This document shows positions 43,006 to 55,052 of a DNA stretch of 64,000 nt, one piece after another (positions within the stretch are counted from its first letter, which is position 1; every line of letters begins with the position of its first letter). Source of the stretch: Pyrenochaeta sp. MPI-SDFR-AT-0127 (taxonomy: Eukaryota; Ascomycota; Dothideomycetes; Pleosporales; Cucurbitariaceae). The translations under genes and the position numbers were made by a program. Location of the stretch: positions 496,001 through 560,000 of the forward strand of contig JAGTJM010000007.1 of the NCBI GenBank assembly GCA_020747015.1, read 5' to 3'. The notes beneath the pieces are model-generated. The model worked only from the letters and a program-made list of their open reading frames with translations. It made no database searches and was not told where the DNA came from.

Positions 43006-43654
43006 TTCCGCTAACCAGGCGTAATCCATGGACAAATTCTACTGTGCCCCAAAATAGAAAAACAGCTTGTTGTCGAGAGATTCAAACGTGACTTCACAGA
43101 TGTTTATACTGAAGAAGGATTGGCATTATCGTATCGAACGAATGATGTTGGAACGAAGAAACTAGACAGAATCGATACTATCATTGTACATACCCTACCT
43201 GTATGCGCGACAGACGAAGGAGGAGAACCTGGAGGAGCTGAGCAGCAGGCTAGAGGTGTCATCTGACATCGTTCCATCTGAAGTGCTGCATGAGTTTATG
43301 TGCGCTATCCATCGGTTGACGACGACTTCGAGCTGTGGTTGGATTGACTCTGAATGGTGGATTACTCAAGACCAGGTCTCTTGTGATTCATGAAGCTTGT
43401 GCGCTCAAAAAGTAAACACCAGTATCTGGTTTTACATTCAAAGGCATGGCCAAACTTGTTGAGGAGTAGCAGCCGTTTCAATTCATGTTGTATAAATTAG
43501 ACATTACCAAGCCATCCATTCATTGTCCCAGTAAACAAACAGACTCGGTCCCGTATGTACTCAAACACTGTCATCTCTAATCGTACAATTTGTGACGTTA
43601 CTTCATACAAGCGTGTGCCCAGATGCAAATTGGTATCAACGGATATTGTAGTGC
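43006..43654. other. Intergenic region downstream of the MULE
   Basis: No gene is supported. CGTAATCCATGGAC (about 43020-43034) resembles CGTAATCTATGGAC inside the MULE left end (about 40042), suggesting an older repeat edge. Confidence 0.4.
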
Positions 43655-44349
43655 TTAGACAGCCGTAGTGGTGTGCGGCGCGGTGTGCGGCGCAGCCGGC
43701 ACGCCACCAACGGGAGCGGCGCGGTGCGTATCAGTACCAAAGGACATGCGGTTGCCCTTGAAGCGCTGGATATCCCAAAGCTTTCCCTCGATCAAGGTTC
43801 CGATAACGTTCGTGAAGCTGCTCCTTGTTAGCAAGAGTACTCGCAGATTTGATTTAAACTTGGTAGATACTTACAAAGCAATAAAAGCGAATGCCTCAAG
43901 CGTCTTCTTGAGCGAGCACTTGTTGACAAACGGACCGGGAGAGTTGAGAACGCAGTTATCGGAACTGTAGTCCTGCGCCGCGAAGATGAAGGCGGCGAGC
44001 CAGAGGTAGGAGAACACCCAGGCTAGTGGGGCGAGATAGCCCTTATAGGATTTGATGAGGGGAAGGACCAACGCAGGCAGGTAGAGGAACGCGTCGATGG
44101 CAGCCTGTCAGGTACGACTAGCGTCTGGAGGCGTTCTAATAACGAGTCTGGATGAGGACTTACTACAGAGACCCAGTATCGGAGATGCATGTTGTGCCTG
44201 TAGTGCGCAATGAAGTACGCAGCGATGGACATGACGATGATGGAAGAGATCCAGTGCAAAGCATGGTTAGCGAGGATAAGGGGACGGTGGAATTTGCTCG
44301 AGCGGGTGGCCGGAGCACCGTAGTCGTTCACAGCGTGTCCATGAGCCAT
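43655..44349 (-). CDS. MARVEL-domain membrane protein
   Basis: Exons 44349-44164, 44104-43875 and 43817-43655 (introns GTAAGT..CAG twice) join in phase to 192 aa. Four hydrophobic helices are visible: LHWISSIIVMSIAAYFIA, AFLYLPALVLPLI, LAPLAWVFSYLWLAAFIFAA, and AFAFIALFFTNVIGTLI. Between helices 3 and 4 is the typical QDYSSDNC..C loop. The tail is Ala/Pro/Thr-rich (APHTAPHTTTAV). This is the fold and length of fungal MARVEL proteins, which sit in the plasma membrane or vesicles. No defect is seen. Confidence 0.88.
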
Positions 44350-44957
44350 TGTTTCAAGTTAGTATAGGGGTAATATGAATTTATTTGGGTTTAGCTGGTA
44401 GAATTCGATGTTCGTTTAGGCCGAAGAGTCCTGTGATGCTGGACTTCTGGGTCGTTCCAAGTCCTTTACGACGAATTCCATTGACTACAGAAAACATTTC
44501 ATGTGACATCGCGTGTAATTGTGACGTATGGCGATAAAGCAAGTTGTTCGTAGGAAGCATGATTCCGTGAGACCCGGTAAACCAATTATGATCTCAGCTT
44601 TGATGAGCCCATTATGCCCGTCCGCCAATGGAAAGCTCCTTGCAGGCGATGATAACATGGACTTATTATGGTCAGCCGTTTGCGGACCTATTTTCTTCGA
44701 CGAGGGGAGACGACAGGAGGACGGCATGGGAAAGCTGATACGCTGCTTGCGAGGCTTCGCCAGGTAGTTTGCGGGTATGTTGGGCAATGGCGGGGTCTGA
44801 ATTCGCCACTACATCGGACATGACCATCAATCACCCGTCTGTGCGACCCATAGATGAGACAGCGGACAGATGCAGAGCAATGATAAAAATTTAGGGAAGT
44901 AGTAAGAAGATGCGCCGTGCAAATGGCGATGCAGAAGCCTAAACCGTACTGTCATTC
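44350..44957. other. Intergenic region upstream of the MARVEL gene
   Basis: It presumably carries the MARVEL promoter. Short frames at 44485-44787 on both strands show no domain. Confidence 0.45.
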
Positions 44958-45174
44958 TGTCAGATATAAGGAGAAGCTCAGAAGTACTACATAGGAAAGA
45001 GTGATAAATAGTAGGACCGGTAACTATTGCTAATCTACGGAACCTCCGGAAGCAGAGGAGCTATAGAAGAGAGCAGGAGACACAACTGAACAAGGAATAC
45101 AATCATGATCAACACACAATCCATCATCGCAATTATTAATTTCTGCAAAACGCATTTCAGCATTTTATCTAACA
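44958..45174 (-). repeat. Solo LTR, family L1 (217 bp), with target duplication
   Basis: It runs TGTCAGATATAAGG..ATCTAACA and is flanked by CATTC on both sides (44953-44957, 45175-45179). It is the inverse of 8255-8472. Confidence 0.92.
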
Positions 45175-45397
45175 CATTCGCATTGCTCTGCTGTTAATTG
45201 CTTCGGTTGCCTTGCCAGCGGATACGCACTGGCACCAACACAACCTCTGGCCCTCGACGCAAGCATTGTCGAGGCAGACGGAGCAACAGCCGTCGCAATG
45301 TGCGTGGAGAAGCGCTTGTTCTTGTTTTAGGAAGAGCACAAAGATTGGAACCTCCAATTGTTCAGTGAGTGTTACGTGGTAAATTCGATACGAGTTG

Positions 45398-45498
45398 CCT
45401 AAAGACGAATGGTCGAGATCGCCATTCAATTGACGCAGGCCCGGAAGATCTCAACATTGCTCGGAAAAGATCGCGATCTCAACCATTCGTCTTTAGGA
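45398..45498. repeat. Inverted repeat, 25-bp arms
   Basis: CCTAAAGACGAATGG at 45398 and its inverse CCATTCGTCTTTAGG at about 45483-45497 form arms extending into GAGATCG-type sequence, with a loop of about 50 bases. It lies directly before the GAA microsatellite. Confidence 0.7.
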
Positions 45499-45506
45499 GT
45501 TTACAT

Positions 45507-45584
45507 AGAAGAAGAAGAAGAAGAAGAAGAAGAAGAAGAAGAAGAAGAAGAAGAAGAAGAAGAAGAAGAAGAAGAAGAAGAAGA
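45507..45584 (+). repeat. (AGA)26 microsatellite
   Basis: An uninterrupted trinucleotide run of 78 bases. Frames through it give poly-Glu, poly-Arg or poly-Phe ORFs that are artefacts. Confidence 0.98.
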
Positions 45585-46390
45585 CTGTATAGAGGAATAG
45601 CACTCTGTTAGCACCCAGGACTACTCGTATGGTGTATGTCTTCGAGGTTTCGGTACAGGCAGACAAGTTTAAAGATGAATGAATCCACTGGCCCTTCAAC
45701 AGCGCTTCGTATGTGGAAGCGGAATGGTTCGTGTTCACACGTTCAGAAGATTGTCTGTTGCTGATCAGTTGGAAAGCGACGTTCAAACTATGTAACGGCA
45801 TTGACAGGTAGTGTACTATCTCAGGGGTATACAGCAGCTTTGAGGTTCCACAATCGCAGTTATGTGTGAACTGGAGTTGTGCTAGTTATTTGTATGAGTA
45901 GCCTTCAAATGATAAATACATAGTGTCTTCCAATAGGCTCTCCCTTCTAAACTTTTGTGTTTGACGATTAAGCAAAGGCAACCAAGCAGACTAGTGGCGT
46001 CAAGGAGTACTCGTTAGTGTACCCACCACTGCAAGAGTCCCTATTGTAGACTTGGTCTCCATTGGAGAAATTAGCTCTTAAACAGTACTGCATTGCGTGT
46101 TGCTTTGCGCTATGCGCGTGAGAGCCTCAAGGGTTTGAATACGAGTAGTCTTATGATAATCTCGACGTAAGGACAGGTATATGTTTCTCGGGAGTTGACA
46201 TAGTACCTGACAACTCGTACAGGTCTACAACAAACTTGAGATGTGACTTCCTTGGACTCTCCGACCTTGTTTCTGACCAACGAATAACAAGCCACATCGA
46301 CTTCGTGTCGAACCTAGTAAACAAAGTGGCGATCAAAGCAGCGTTTGACTAGCAACGGAACGAATCCTTCCTTACACGCATATGGCTACC
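45585..46390. other. No gene recognised
   Basis: Moderately AT-rich, with only short frames and no repeat partner elsewhere in the window. Confidence 0.4.
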
Positions 46391-47264
46391 TTACTCGGCG
46401 CCACCCTTCTCGGTAGAATTCCCACCCAAAGTGGTGCCAAATATGCGAACGGCATGGAGATAGATCTCCAGTTCTCTACGACGCTGATCGATATCCTCGG
46501 GAATATGACGAGCCGCCTTCTTCAACGAAGTGCTGTCAAGAGTCCTACAAGTACCCAAAAGACGCACAAAGTCTTCGATCCAGACGATCCTGCTTGATTC
46601 GATCCTCTCATGGACGTACTTTAACGTGGCTACCAAGGACTGAAGTTCTTCAGAATTTGTCGGTTCGTGGCCGTGGATGCATGTGCAATATTCGATGCCA
46701 GCTTCTCGAGTTAGCAAAATCCATCGGGTTTCTGGCGACCTTACCAATCTGGAAGAAATGCATATTGTCACGACAAACGAGAAGTATGTCGCTGACATTG
46801 AAGCTATTTCTCTGCAAACCGACGTTGTGTAGGCTGGAAAGGCCAGCAAGAATCTAGCCTTGTCAGCGTGTGTATGTCACCTGTTGAGGCGTGCTTACGT
46901 CTGCGACTAGAATCCGGCTGTGTTCCGGATCAAACGGCCAACTAGCTCGCACCACCAGAATGTCCTCTAGGCTTGCCGCGTCGGTGAAGCTAGGAATGAT
47001 GGCTGCGTTTGCATACACCTCGAAAGTAAAAAGAGTGTTTACAGGACCTAGGTCAGCAAGTCTTTCTGCGATATTGGTCGAGACAGCTTTTTTGAGAACG
47101 AACGTGTTCAGACGAGGGTTTTTGCGTCTCGGTAAGATGGAATAGGTGACGCTACCAATTGTCCGATATAGTCCTGGAGTATAGTCTCCGTCCTCAAGTC
47201 TGCCAGAAATCATGTCCCTTCTAACATTCCGCAGAAGTTGCAGTGGTTTAAGAATCCCACTCAT
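46391..47264 (-). CDS. Two adjacent hypothetical frames, possibly one gene
   Basis: A 133-aa frame (47264-46863, MSGILKPLQLLRNVRRD) is followed 13 bases later by a 152-aa frame (46849-46391) in another phase. The first contains LEDILVVRASWPFDPEHSRI; the second is helical with DIDQRRRELEIYLHA. A 22-27 base intron would be too short, so a frameshift or a separate gene is more likely. No family recognised. Confidence 0.35.
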
Positions 47265-47493
47265 GTTTACTGTCCAGCAAGTGAGATGATTCGGTCGACA
47301 TGATGAAGCAAACCGTCGGAAGAAGGCAGAATTAGTAGTGAAGGCTGGCAGCGCATACGCGAATGCTGAAATTGCTGATAAGGTTGACCTAGACGCTTAC
47401 TGGTCAGCCTCTGAGCACCATCCCATGAAATATAGGTCCCACGAGGGTAATACTTCAACAATTCTTTGAGGAAAACGATCACTACAATGAGCC

Positions 47494-50428
47494 ATGGAAG
47501 ATACTGGATTTGGTACTGACCACGAACGGTATCTTGGCTCAGGCATAGTACAGCTATCCCAGATAGCACGATACCCCCACCCTGATCCCTTTCACCATCT
47601 CTCTCCCGAGTGTAGGGACGCCCAAAAAAAACTGGATCAGCAATACAGACACGAGGTTTGCAAGCCATGGCTCAAGGAAAAACATCTCCAAGCCGAAATC
47701 TCTAGGTCCGCATGGGAAAGCAGAACGGAGACAGGTTGGAGAAGGTTGGAAACGAACGAATTTCCTTGCGTAAGATTCCGGAAAGAAGCGACAATATGTA
47801 TCACAAGAGGAATAGCTCTGCTGGAAGTTGCATGGTCATCCAAAGCCTGGGGACTAGCCCAAACCTTCGGTTCGCTTGAACCGCAAGAGCGATGGTGGGT
47901 TCTTCCGTGATGGTAAGACGACCTCCCGAGCGATGACCGGTTCAAGGGACGTAAGGATACGACTTCAGCCGCTTTAGCACTATATTTGATCTACTCTTCA
48001 CTAACGTGCGCTTATTCAGACGGCTCTCACAGCAATCAGGCAGCATTAAACAGTCAGCATAGAGCAGCCTGCGGCATACTTGGCGCAGCGGCACAGCAGA
48101 CAGGGACAATACAGCTGCAGTACATGCACCCGCTCACGCCTGATCTGAATCAAGCTGCACATCTGGTCCGCTCCACAAAAGGAGTGCCTGAGGCTTTCCA
48201 TCCACTGGGTCAGCTCCCTGCCATATGGACGACCAAGTCCTTCAACTATCTCAACGACATCCGCAAGTCGTGGTGTACTGAAGTAAGTGGAAGCCGACGC
48301 GTAGTTTCTGATCTAGCTTGTAGCCAACATATTGCAGGAGGCCATCAACTACATCCAGGGTATCGCATCCCAATGGCAAGAAATATCGCTACATTGGCAC
48401 CCCACAGTAGTACGATCGATCGATCCTGATTCAATCCGTATGCTGCAGTCTCGAGCACCACAGCTATCGAAGGCTGACCACGACTACATTGTCCACACCT
48501 TTGAGCGCGGACAAATCCTTCCCCAGTTAACAGATAAAACGCTCCGCGAGGCAGTGAAGACGGCGGTCTGCCGGCAAGGTCCCATCTTGACCTTGACAAC
48601 TTTTGCAGAAGATGTACGGCTACTGTTGTCGAGAGTTCATAGAGCCCTGACACCCATACTCGGCGGCATGAGGAGGGCGAGACACGATACGTTACGAAAG
48701 CGAGTCAAAAGAGTCTTGGAAAGGGAATTCGACATGCTTTCACAACCTGGAAGGATATCCATAGCTTCCACATTACAGAAGGAGGTACTCATCGACCGTT
48801 GTTACCAACACGTCTTCCTCCACACCATTCGAGCAGCACTTCCTGAAGGATCGGTCAACATAACACAACTCAGGAACCTACTTAAGCAGGAGATTCATCG
48901 CTTCCGTGTCGACGACATAACTCCGAGTTTATGCAACCCGGATGGCGATGAAAACGATATCGCAATAGACACACCAGCAAACACATCGTCAAGGTATCCA
49001 GATTCGGAAGACGTCGACGTGATGAGACGACATGGCGTCTCACTGTTCAAAAGCGCAACAGCTACGAGCCTTCTATATTATGATCAGATTCACACACGAG
49101 ATCCTCCTGAGCTTCTATTGTCACAGCCATCCATGGCGAAGCACATTGTTCGCGTCTTTCTGTTCGGCATCACATCCGGTTTCGAGGCAGACCTATTACC
49201 TCCCAACTCGCCTACAGTGTCCTTGGATCCCTTCCACGCTATGCTAGAAAACTTGCCCTTCCGCGATAGAGGCACCGCAAGCCTTTGCACAGCTGACGAT
49301 CGAGACTCTATCTCGGGGTTGTCTTCGCATGCAGCAAGCGAGTCAGAGCTAGACGCAGCGAGCGTTCTTTGGCGTCGCCCCCACATCCAGACAGTTTCCG
49401 TGCGCTCACAGGCTAGATCCATTGTTGGGCAGAAGACGTCAGCTGTAGATACCACGCATTCAACAGAATGCATGAGGAAGAGGCCCCCACCTATTTTCAC
49501 AATGAATGCCACACAAGATCGGGACTTTAGTTTCCCTTCTACTCCCTCAAAGCGACGCCGAAGCCGTAATATGTCCTCCTATAAGCCCACATCAAGTGTT
49601 CCATCAGTAGGAGTCTGGTCACCAGAATGGAGTCCAAAAGTGTCACGAGAAGACTTTTGCATTGAATCGCCATTTTCGAGCACTCATCAGCAGAGAATCA
49701 GCAGCGTGAATCACTGGCGTGGCAGCTTGGAGTCTACAGTGGAAAAGTCTTCTCCCAAAACGATAATCACGAACAGCCCTAGCATATACAGTCCTAATAG
49801 ACGCCCACTGACCCCTCAAGTAATGAACTCGAGAATTATATGCAGGTCTGATCCCATGGAGGCATATACAGAGCTGCTGTATCATAGCAATCCATTTTTA
49901 AGCGATGGAGTTACCACTGTGAATGAGACGCAAGTAGACCAGGCTGGTCCTTTGCGAGAGGACAACCAAAGTACATCGACGTCTCAGATAGACTTACCAT
50001 ATCACAGTCAAACAGGTAGGTTAGCTGTAGATTCACTTCCAGTCGGAGCCGTCGTACCACGAGCACCCAGAGACTCTACGGTCATCGTTCAAGTAGAGGC
50101 CGACAGACCTGTCAAATCGGGACCTCGCTCCATCTTGTACAAATCGAGTCTGAAGCCCGGTATGTTCTATCGTGCCCCAGTCGATGCACGCTCGACCGAA
50201 CGGCTCGTGCAAAGCCAGAAAAGCATCGATCCACTATCAAGATTCGGGTACAAACTTAAGGATAACGATACAATGAGATACGCTGCAACCTATGATCAAC
50301 TATACCAAGCGATAGAAAGATATGGGCTGGAGACTGTTTTTGTCATTTCTGAGAGACTTGGGAGCACAGAACATCCCACTGCTGCTGTCTACACGAGCTC
50401 TTCATTGACACGCCCTAGATTACGTTAA
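47494..50428 (+). pseudogene. Large DUF3723-like gene with two stops
   Basis: Exon 1 (47494-48282) and exon 2 (48338-50428) join in phase through a GTAAGT..CAG intron to 960 codons. Stops TGA (47908) and TAA (47914) lie one codon apart; both could be CGA/CAA to TGA/TAA changes. After them the frame reads DDLPSDDRFKGRKDTTSAAL, AACGILGAAAQQTG, LVRSTKGVPEAFHPLGQLPA, then FERGQILPQLTDKTLREAVK and LTLTTFAEDVRLLL. This 'FxRGxIxPxLTDxxLR..TFxED' pattern recalls DUF3723 proteins, which are frequent Starship cargo. The C-terminal 400 aa are Ser/Pro-rich and unstructured with SPEWSPK and SRFGYKLKDNDTMRYAATYD. A shorter protein could start inside exon 2, so loss of function is not certain. Confidence 0.5.
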
Positions 50429-50447
50429 GAGAATCGCATATACAGTA

Positions 50448-52258
50448 ACGTGAACCACAAGTGGAATGCGCACACAAGCGAAATGCGCACCTTTGCCAAG
50501 ACTACACCTCTCTCTACCTTCAAGCCCAATGTCTCAACAACCTAAAATCGAATCACTCCCCCGTGAAGATAGGATCATCCTAGCTATTCAAGCAATAAAA
50601 AAAGACGCGAGTTTAAGCCGGCGACGCGCTGCTGCAATTTACAATGTTCACGAAAGCACCCTTCGGCTGAGACACGCTGGAAAGCCCTCACAACGCGATT
50701 CCCGGCCTAAATCATCAAGGCTTCACAAGCACGAGGAGGACGCAGTTATAAAATATATAAGGAAGCTAGATGCGCGAGGATTTGCCCCTACCTTGAGTTA
50801 TGTGCGTGAAATGGCTAACCAACTGCTCGCTGTACGCGGTGGTGACCAGGTTGGCGAAAACTGGGTCACAAACTTCGTCCGCCGGAAGCCTGAGGTCAAG
50901 TCTCAGCTGACTAGACAGCGCGATCGCCAGAGAGTCCTGTGCAGCGATCCAGCTATTATCAGCCCCTGGTTTGACCTTGTACGCAACATCAAGGCGAAAT
51001 ACGGCATCTTAGACGAAGACACCTACAACTTCGACGAGACTGGCTTCACGATGGGCGTCGCAGGGACTGTCAAGGTGGTGACTGCTTCTGAGAGACGTAC
51101 TCGACCACTGGGGATCCAACCTGGTGACCGTGAGTGGGTAACGTTGATCGCTGGCATTAACGCGATGGGCTGGACAGTTCCAGTCCTGGTACCATGATAT
51201 CTCGAATCTTTGGCGCATAAGTGTTAGCGACAACGGCTGGACTACTAACGAGCTTGGTTTAGCATGGCTGCAGCACTTTATCCAGCATACAGAAGGCCGT
51301 CGGGTGGGTAGCCATGTGCTGCTTATTATTGATGGCCACGAGAGCCACAAGTCGCTTACCTTCTAGAATCTCTGTGAGGAGAACAAGATTATTACCCTCT
51401 GCATGCCTCCACATGCGTCGCACATCCTGCAGCCGCTTGATGTGGTATGTTTTTCGCTGTTAAAACGGGCATACGGGAGAGAGATTCGGGGCTTGGCAAC
51501 TAGCCACATCAACCACATTGACAAGAAGGCGTTCCTGGCTTCCTTTAAGCGGGTGTTTGAGGGCTCATTTTCAAAAGAGAACATCCTATCAAGCTTCCGA
51601 GCCACTGGCTTAGTGCCACGCAGTCCAGAGGTGGTGCTATCAAAGCTTGAAGTAAAGCCTCGCACGCCAACTCCACCTCTACCAGGGCCTACGACCTGGC
51701 AACCCAAAACACCCAGCAACGCCTGGGAGATAGAGGCTCAAACAACGCTGATATTAAAGCGGATTCGTGATTACAATAGCTCCTCACCTGCCTCTATTAT
51801 CGAGATGGTTCTGCAGGTTAAAAAGGGTTCGACTTTGAAGGTGCACTCACACACGTTGCTTGAAGCTCGAATAGCCGACCTTGAGCAGGCAAATAAGGCT
51901 GCATGTGAGCGTAAGAAACGCAAAAGGAAGCAGATCCAGAAGGGAGGAGCCTTATCAAAGGAAGAGGCAGACGATTTAGTCGCTCAAAGGGAGGTTGAGG
52001 CTCAACTTGAGGTAGAGAGGCGTGAGGAGAGGGCCCGCACAGGTGTAGGTGGAGGAGGTACAAGGCACTGTAAAATTTGTGGGGAGGCAAGGCATAACAA
52101 GCGCACGTGTAAGAAGCGTACTGTAGGAGCAGAAGATTAATTTAAGCTACTCTATGCTATAATAGCTAGTTATGGTGTTGAGTTATTCTTGTGCAAAGTC
52201 ACGAAACTTGGCGAGGTGCGCATTTCGCTTGTGTGCGCATTCCACTTGTGGTTCACGT
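50448..52258 (+). mobile_element. pogo/Fot-type transposon P7 (1,811 bp)
   Basis: TA lies at 50446-50447 and 52259-52260. The ends share ACGTGAACCACAAGTGGAATG and a second ACAAGCGAAATGCGCACC unit. It inserted only 20 bases past the DUF3723-like stop codon. Confidence 0.9.
50529..52140 (+). pseudogene. pogo/Fot transposase of P7, inactivated
   Basis: It starts MSQQPKIESLPREDRI and stays open to the IAGINAMGWTVP motif. There a short deletion removes the PPFFIF-type segment seen in P8 and shifts the frame (stop at 51195). A TAG at 51364-51366 replaces Gln in the FxNLCEENK motif. Downstream the frame is open with CMPPHASHILQPLDV, a coiled coil and the knuckle CKICGEARHNKRTC. The protein is closely similar to P8 and P9. 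Confidence 0.88.
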
Positions 52259-52422
52259 TATTAATCGTACTTCATACACATACGCACAGGACAGAATATA
52301 TACATTACTTGTCATCACGACCCTGCTTACAGTAGAAGATATAAAGCACAGACAAAGTTTAGGATTTAAGGTGTCTATTCCAAGATATTTTGCGCCTGTT
52401 GATTGTTGTTGGTTTTGTTATA

Positions 52423-54267
52423 ACGTGAACCACCACCGAAATGCGCACCCCACCGAAATACGCACTTTGTTAAGGTTTGCAACTTTGCACACAAATAACT
52501 CAACACTACAACAAGCTATTGTAGTGTATAGTAGCTTAAATTAATCCTCTATATCTACTGTATCTCTCTTGCATGTGCGCTTATTGTGTCCTGCCTCGCC
52601 ACACCTCTTGCAGCGCCGAATACTCCCTTTACTAGCACCTGTTCGGACCTTCTCCTCAAGCCTCTCTGCCTCAAATTGTGTCTCAACGTCCCTTTCAGCA
52701 ATTAATTCCTCTGCCTCTGCTCTTGATAGGGTCCCTCCCAGCTGGATCCGCTTCTTCTTGCGTGATTTACGTTCAGAAGCAGCCTTATTTGCCTGCTCAA
52801 GGCTAGCTACCCTAGCTTCCAGCAACGTGTTTGAGTGCACCTTTAAAGTTGACCCTTTTTGAGACTGTAACACCATCTCAATAATAGAACCAGGTGAGGA
52901 ACTCTTATGGTCTCGAATTCTCTTAATAATTAGCGTGGTTTGGGCCTCTATCTCCCACGCGCTGCTTGGTGTTTTGGGTTGCCAGGTAGTAGGCCCTGGT
53001 GGAGGTGGCGTCGACGAGTAAGGCTTTACGTCAAGCTTCGACAGCACCACCTCTGGACAGTGTGGGACTAAGCCAGTTGCTCGGAAGCTTGACAAGATAT
53101 TCTCCTTTGAGAACGAGCTCTTAAACACCTGCTTAAAGGAAGCTAGGAACGCTTTCTTATCAATATGCTCAACGTAGCTGTCTGCCAAGACTCGGATCTC
53201 ACGACTGTATGCCCGCTTCAACGGCGAAAAACAACCCACATCTAGTGGCTGCAGGATATGGGAGGCGTGTGGAGGCATACAGAGAGTGATAATCTTGTTC
53301 TTCTCGCAGAGATCCTGGAAAGCGAGCGACTTGTGGCTCTCGTGGCCATCAATAATAAGCAGCACATGGCTACCCACCCGACGGCCTTCTGTATGCTGGA
53401 TAAAGTGCTGCAGCCAGGCGATACCAAGCTCGTTAGTAGTCCAGCCGTTGTTGCTGAGACCTATACGCCAATCTTTACCCAGATCAGGTAGCCACGACCT
53501 GTCGTGGTTCATGGCTTTGAAGATGAAGAATGGTGGAATTGTCCAGCCCTTTGCGTTGATGCCAGCAATCAATGTCACCCACTCACGGTTGCCAGGTTGG
53601 ATCCCTAGTGGTTTTAGACGTCTCTCAGACGCGGTTACCACCTTAATAGACCCTCCAACACCCATCTGGAAGCCAGTCTCGTCAAAATTGTAGGTATCTT
53701 CGTCTAGGATACCGTACTTAGCTTTAACGTTGCGTACAAGGTCAAACCAGGGGCTGATAACAGCTAGATTGCTGCATAGAACTCTCTGGTGATCCCTCTG
53801 TCGAGTTAACTGAGATTTGACCTCAGGCTTTCGACGGACAAATCTAGTAACCCAGTTCTCTCCAACCTGGCCACCACAGCGCGCAGCTAGCAGTTAGTTG
53901 GCCATTTCACGCACATAGCCGAGCGTAGGGGCAAAACCTCGTGCGTCAAGCTTCCTTATATATTGGACAATTGTGTCCTCTTCGTGCCTCTGAAGCTTTG
54001 ATGAATTAGCCTGGATATCACGTCGTGAAGCCTTTCCGGCGCGCCGCATACGAAGGGTGCTTTCATTGACGTTGTAGATCGCAGCAGCGCGTCGCTGGCT
54101 TAGCGACTTGTTATCTTTCATCGCTTAGATAGCTAGGATAATTCTGTCTTCACGAGGGAGTGATTCAATATCAGGTTGTTGAGACATCGCGATAGAAGAT
54201 GTAAAGAGTTGTGGCTTGGCAGAGGTGCGCATTTCGGTGGGGCGCGCATTTCGGTGGTGGTTCACGT
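52423..54267 (-). mobile_element. pogo/Fot-type transposon P8 (1,845 bp)
   Basis: TA lies at 52421-52422 and 54268-54269. The ends start ACGTGAACCACCACCGAAATG, with tandem CACCGAAATGCGCRCCC units. It lies 164 bases from P7 and forms the outer part of the left arm of the 2-kb inverted duplication. Confidence 0.9.
52541..54187 (-). pseudogene. pogo/Fot transposase of P8, two nonsense codons
   Basis: It starts MSQQPDIESLPREDRIILAI, then TAA at 54125-54127 where P9 has CAA, and TAA at 53894-53896 where P9 has CAA. The remaining frame is open: NFDETGFQMG, LLIIDGHESH, CMPPHASHILQPLDVG, coiled coil and CKRCGEAGHNKRTC. Both changes are CpA to TpA on the coding strand. Few defects imply recent inactivation. 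Confidence 0.9.
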
Positions 54268-55052
54268 TAAATGAAAAGCACTGGCGGTGGCTCGCTACGC
54301 AGGGTGGCAGTTGTAAATTTACCACTAGACTAAAAACACGAATCCGTGCCTAGCCATAGTGTATGGCGGTTTATATACCAACAGTGGCTCGCTACACAGG
54401 GACGGACGTTAGCCATAACGTCAGATTCTCATGTTGCTAAAGTGACTTAGGCCGCTTTAGTGCTAATCCCCGCGCGCACGTGGGGCTTGCGGCTGAGCAC
54501 CACCGACCACCCGCTCTCCCATTATCACCACTTTACACTCCTATACTTGTACAATTCGAAACATCCACGGCCCTGTAACGGAAGCGGTTAGGCCGCCCTC
54601 CCTGCTACTAGTGGCAATATCAAGAGTTAAGGTCTTTAGTGCTTGCTCGATTCCGCTCTAATCGCGCTTATATAACTCATTTCTACAGAGTGTTTATAAT
54701 ACCTACTAGCTAAATACAACTTTAGCAATGCCGCTTCTTCATCTAGCGAATGAATTACTTTGTCGCATATCGGAAAACCTAGAATTAGAGAGAGATATCA
54801 ACGCCTTTGCACAAACCAACCGCCGCCTTCACTGTCTGCTAAATCCCTATCTCTACCGTTACAACATACGACAGTCTGGAAGCTCGGCGTTATTGTGGGC
54901 TGCCCAACATGGCCAAGAGACAACGGCTCAAAAGTTGCTAGGAGAAAGAGCCAATGACCAAGCCACAAGTGACTGCTACCAGACACCGCTCTGCGTGGCA
55001 GCAGAGAAGGGGCATAGTGGGATTGTGAAGCTACTGCTCGATAAGGGCGCCG
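53044..55052 (+). repeat. Left arm of 2,009-bp inverted duplication
   Basis: Base n here pairs with base 115957-n of the right arm at every landmark checked, so the arms are equal in length without indels. It includes part of P8, the 460-bp promoter region, the F-box region and the first ankyrin repeat. The arm ends at GGTGGTGC inside the transposase and at GGGCGCCG in the ankyrin region. Confidence 0.92.

Noticed and set aside
45369..45801. Poly-Arg, poly-Glu and poly-Phe open frames
   Set aside because: They are translations of the AGA microsatellite in different frames; no conserved sequence lies outside the run.
48345..49512. Minus-strand frames over the DUF3723-like gene
   Set aside because: They lie antisense to a much longer frame with an in-phase intron and show no domain.
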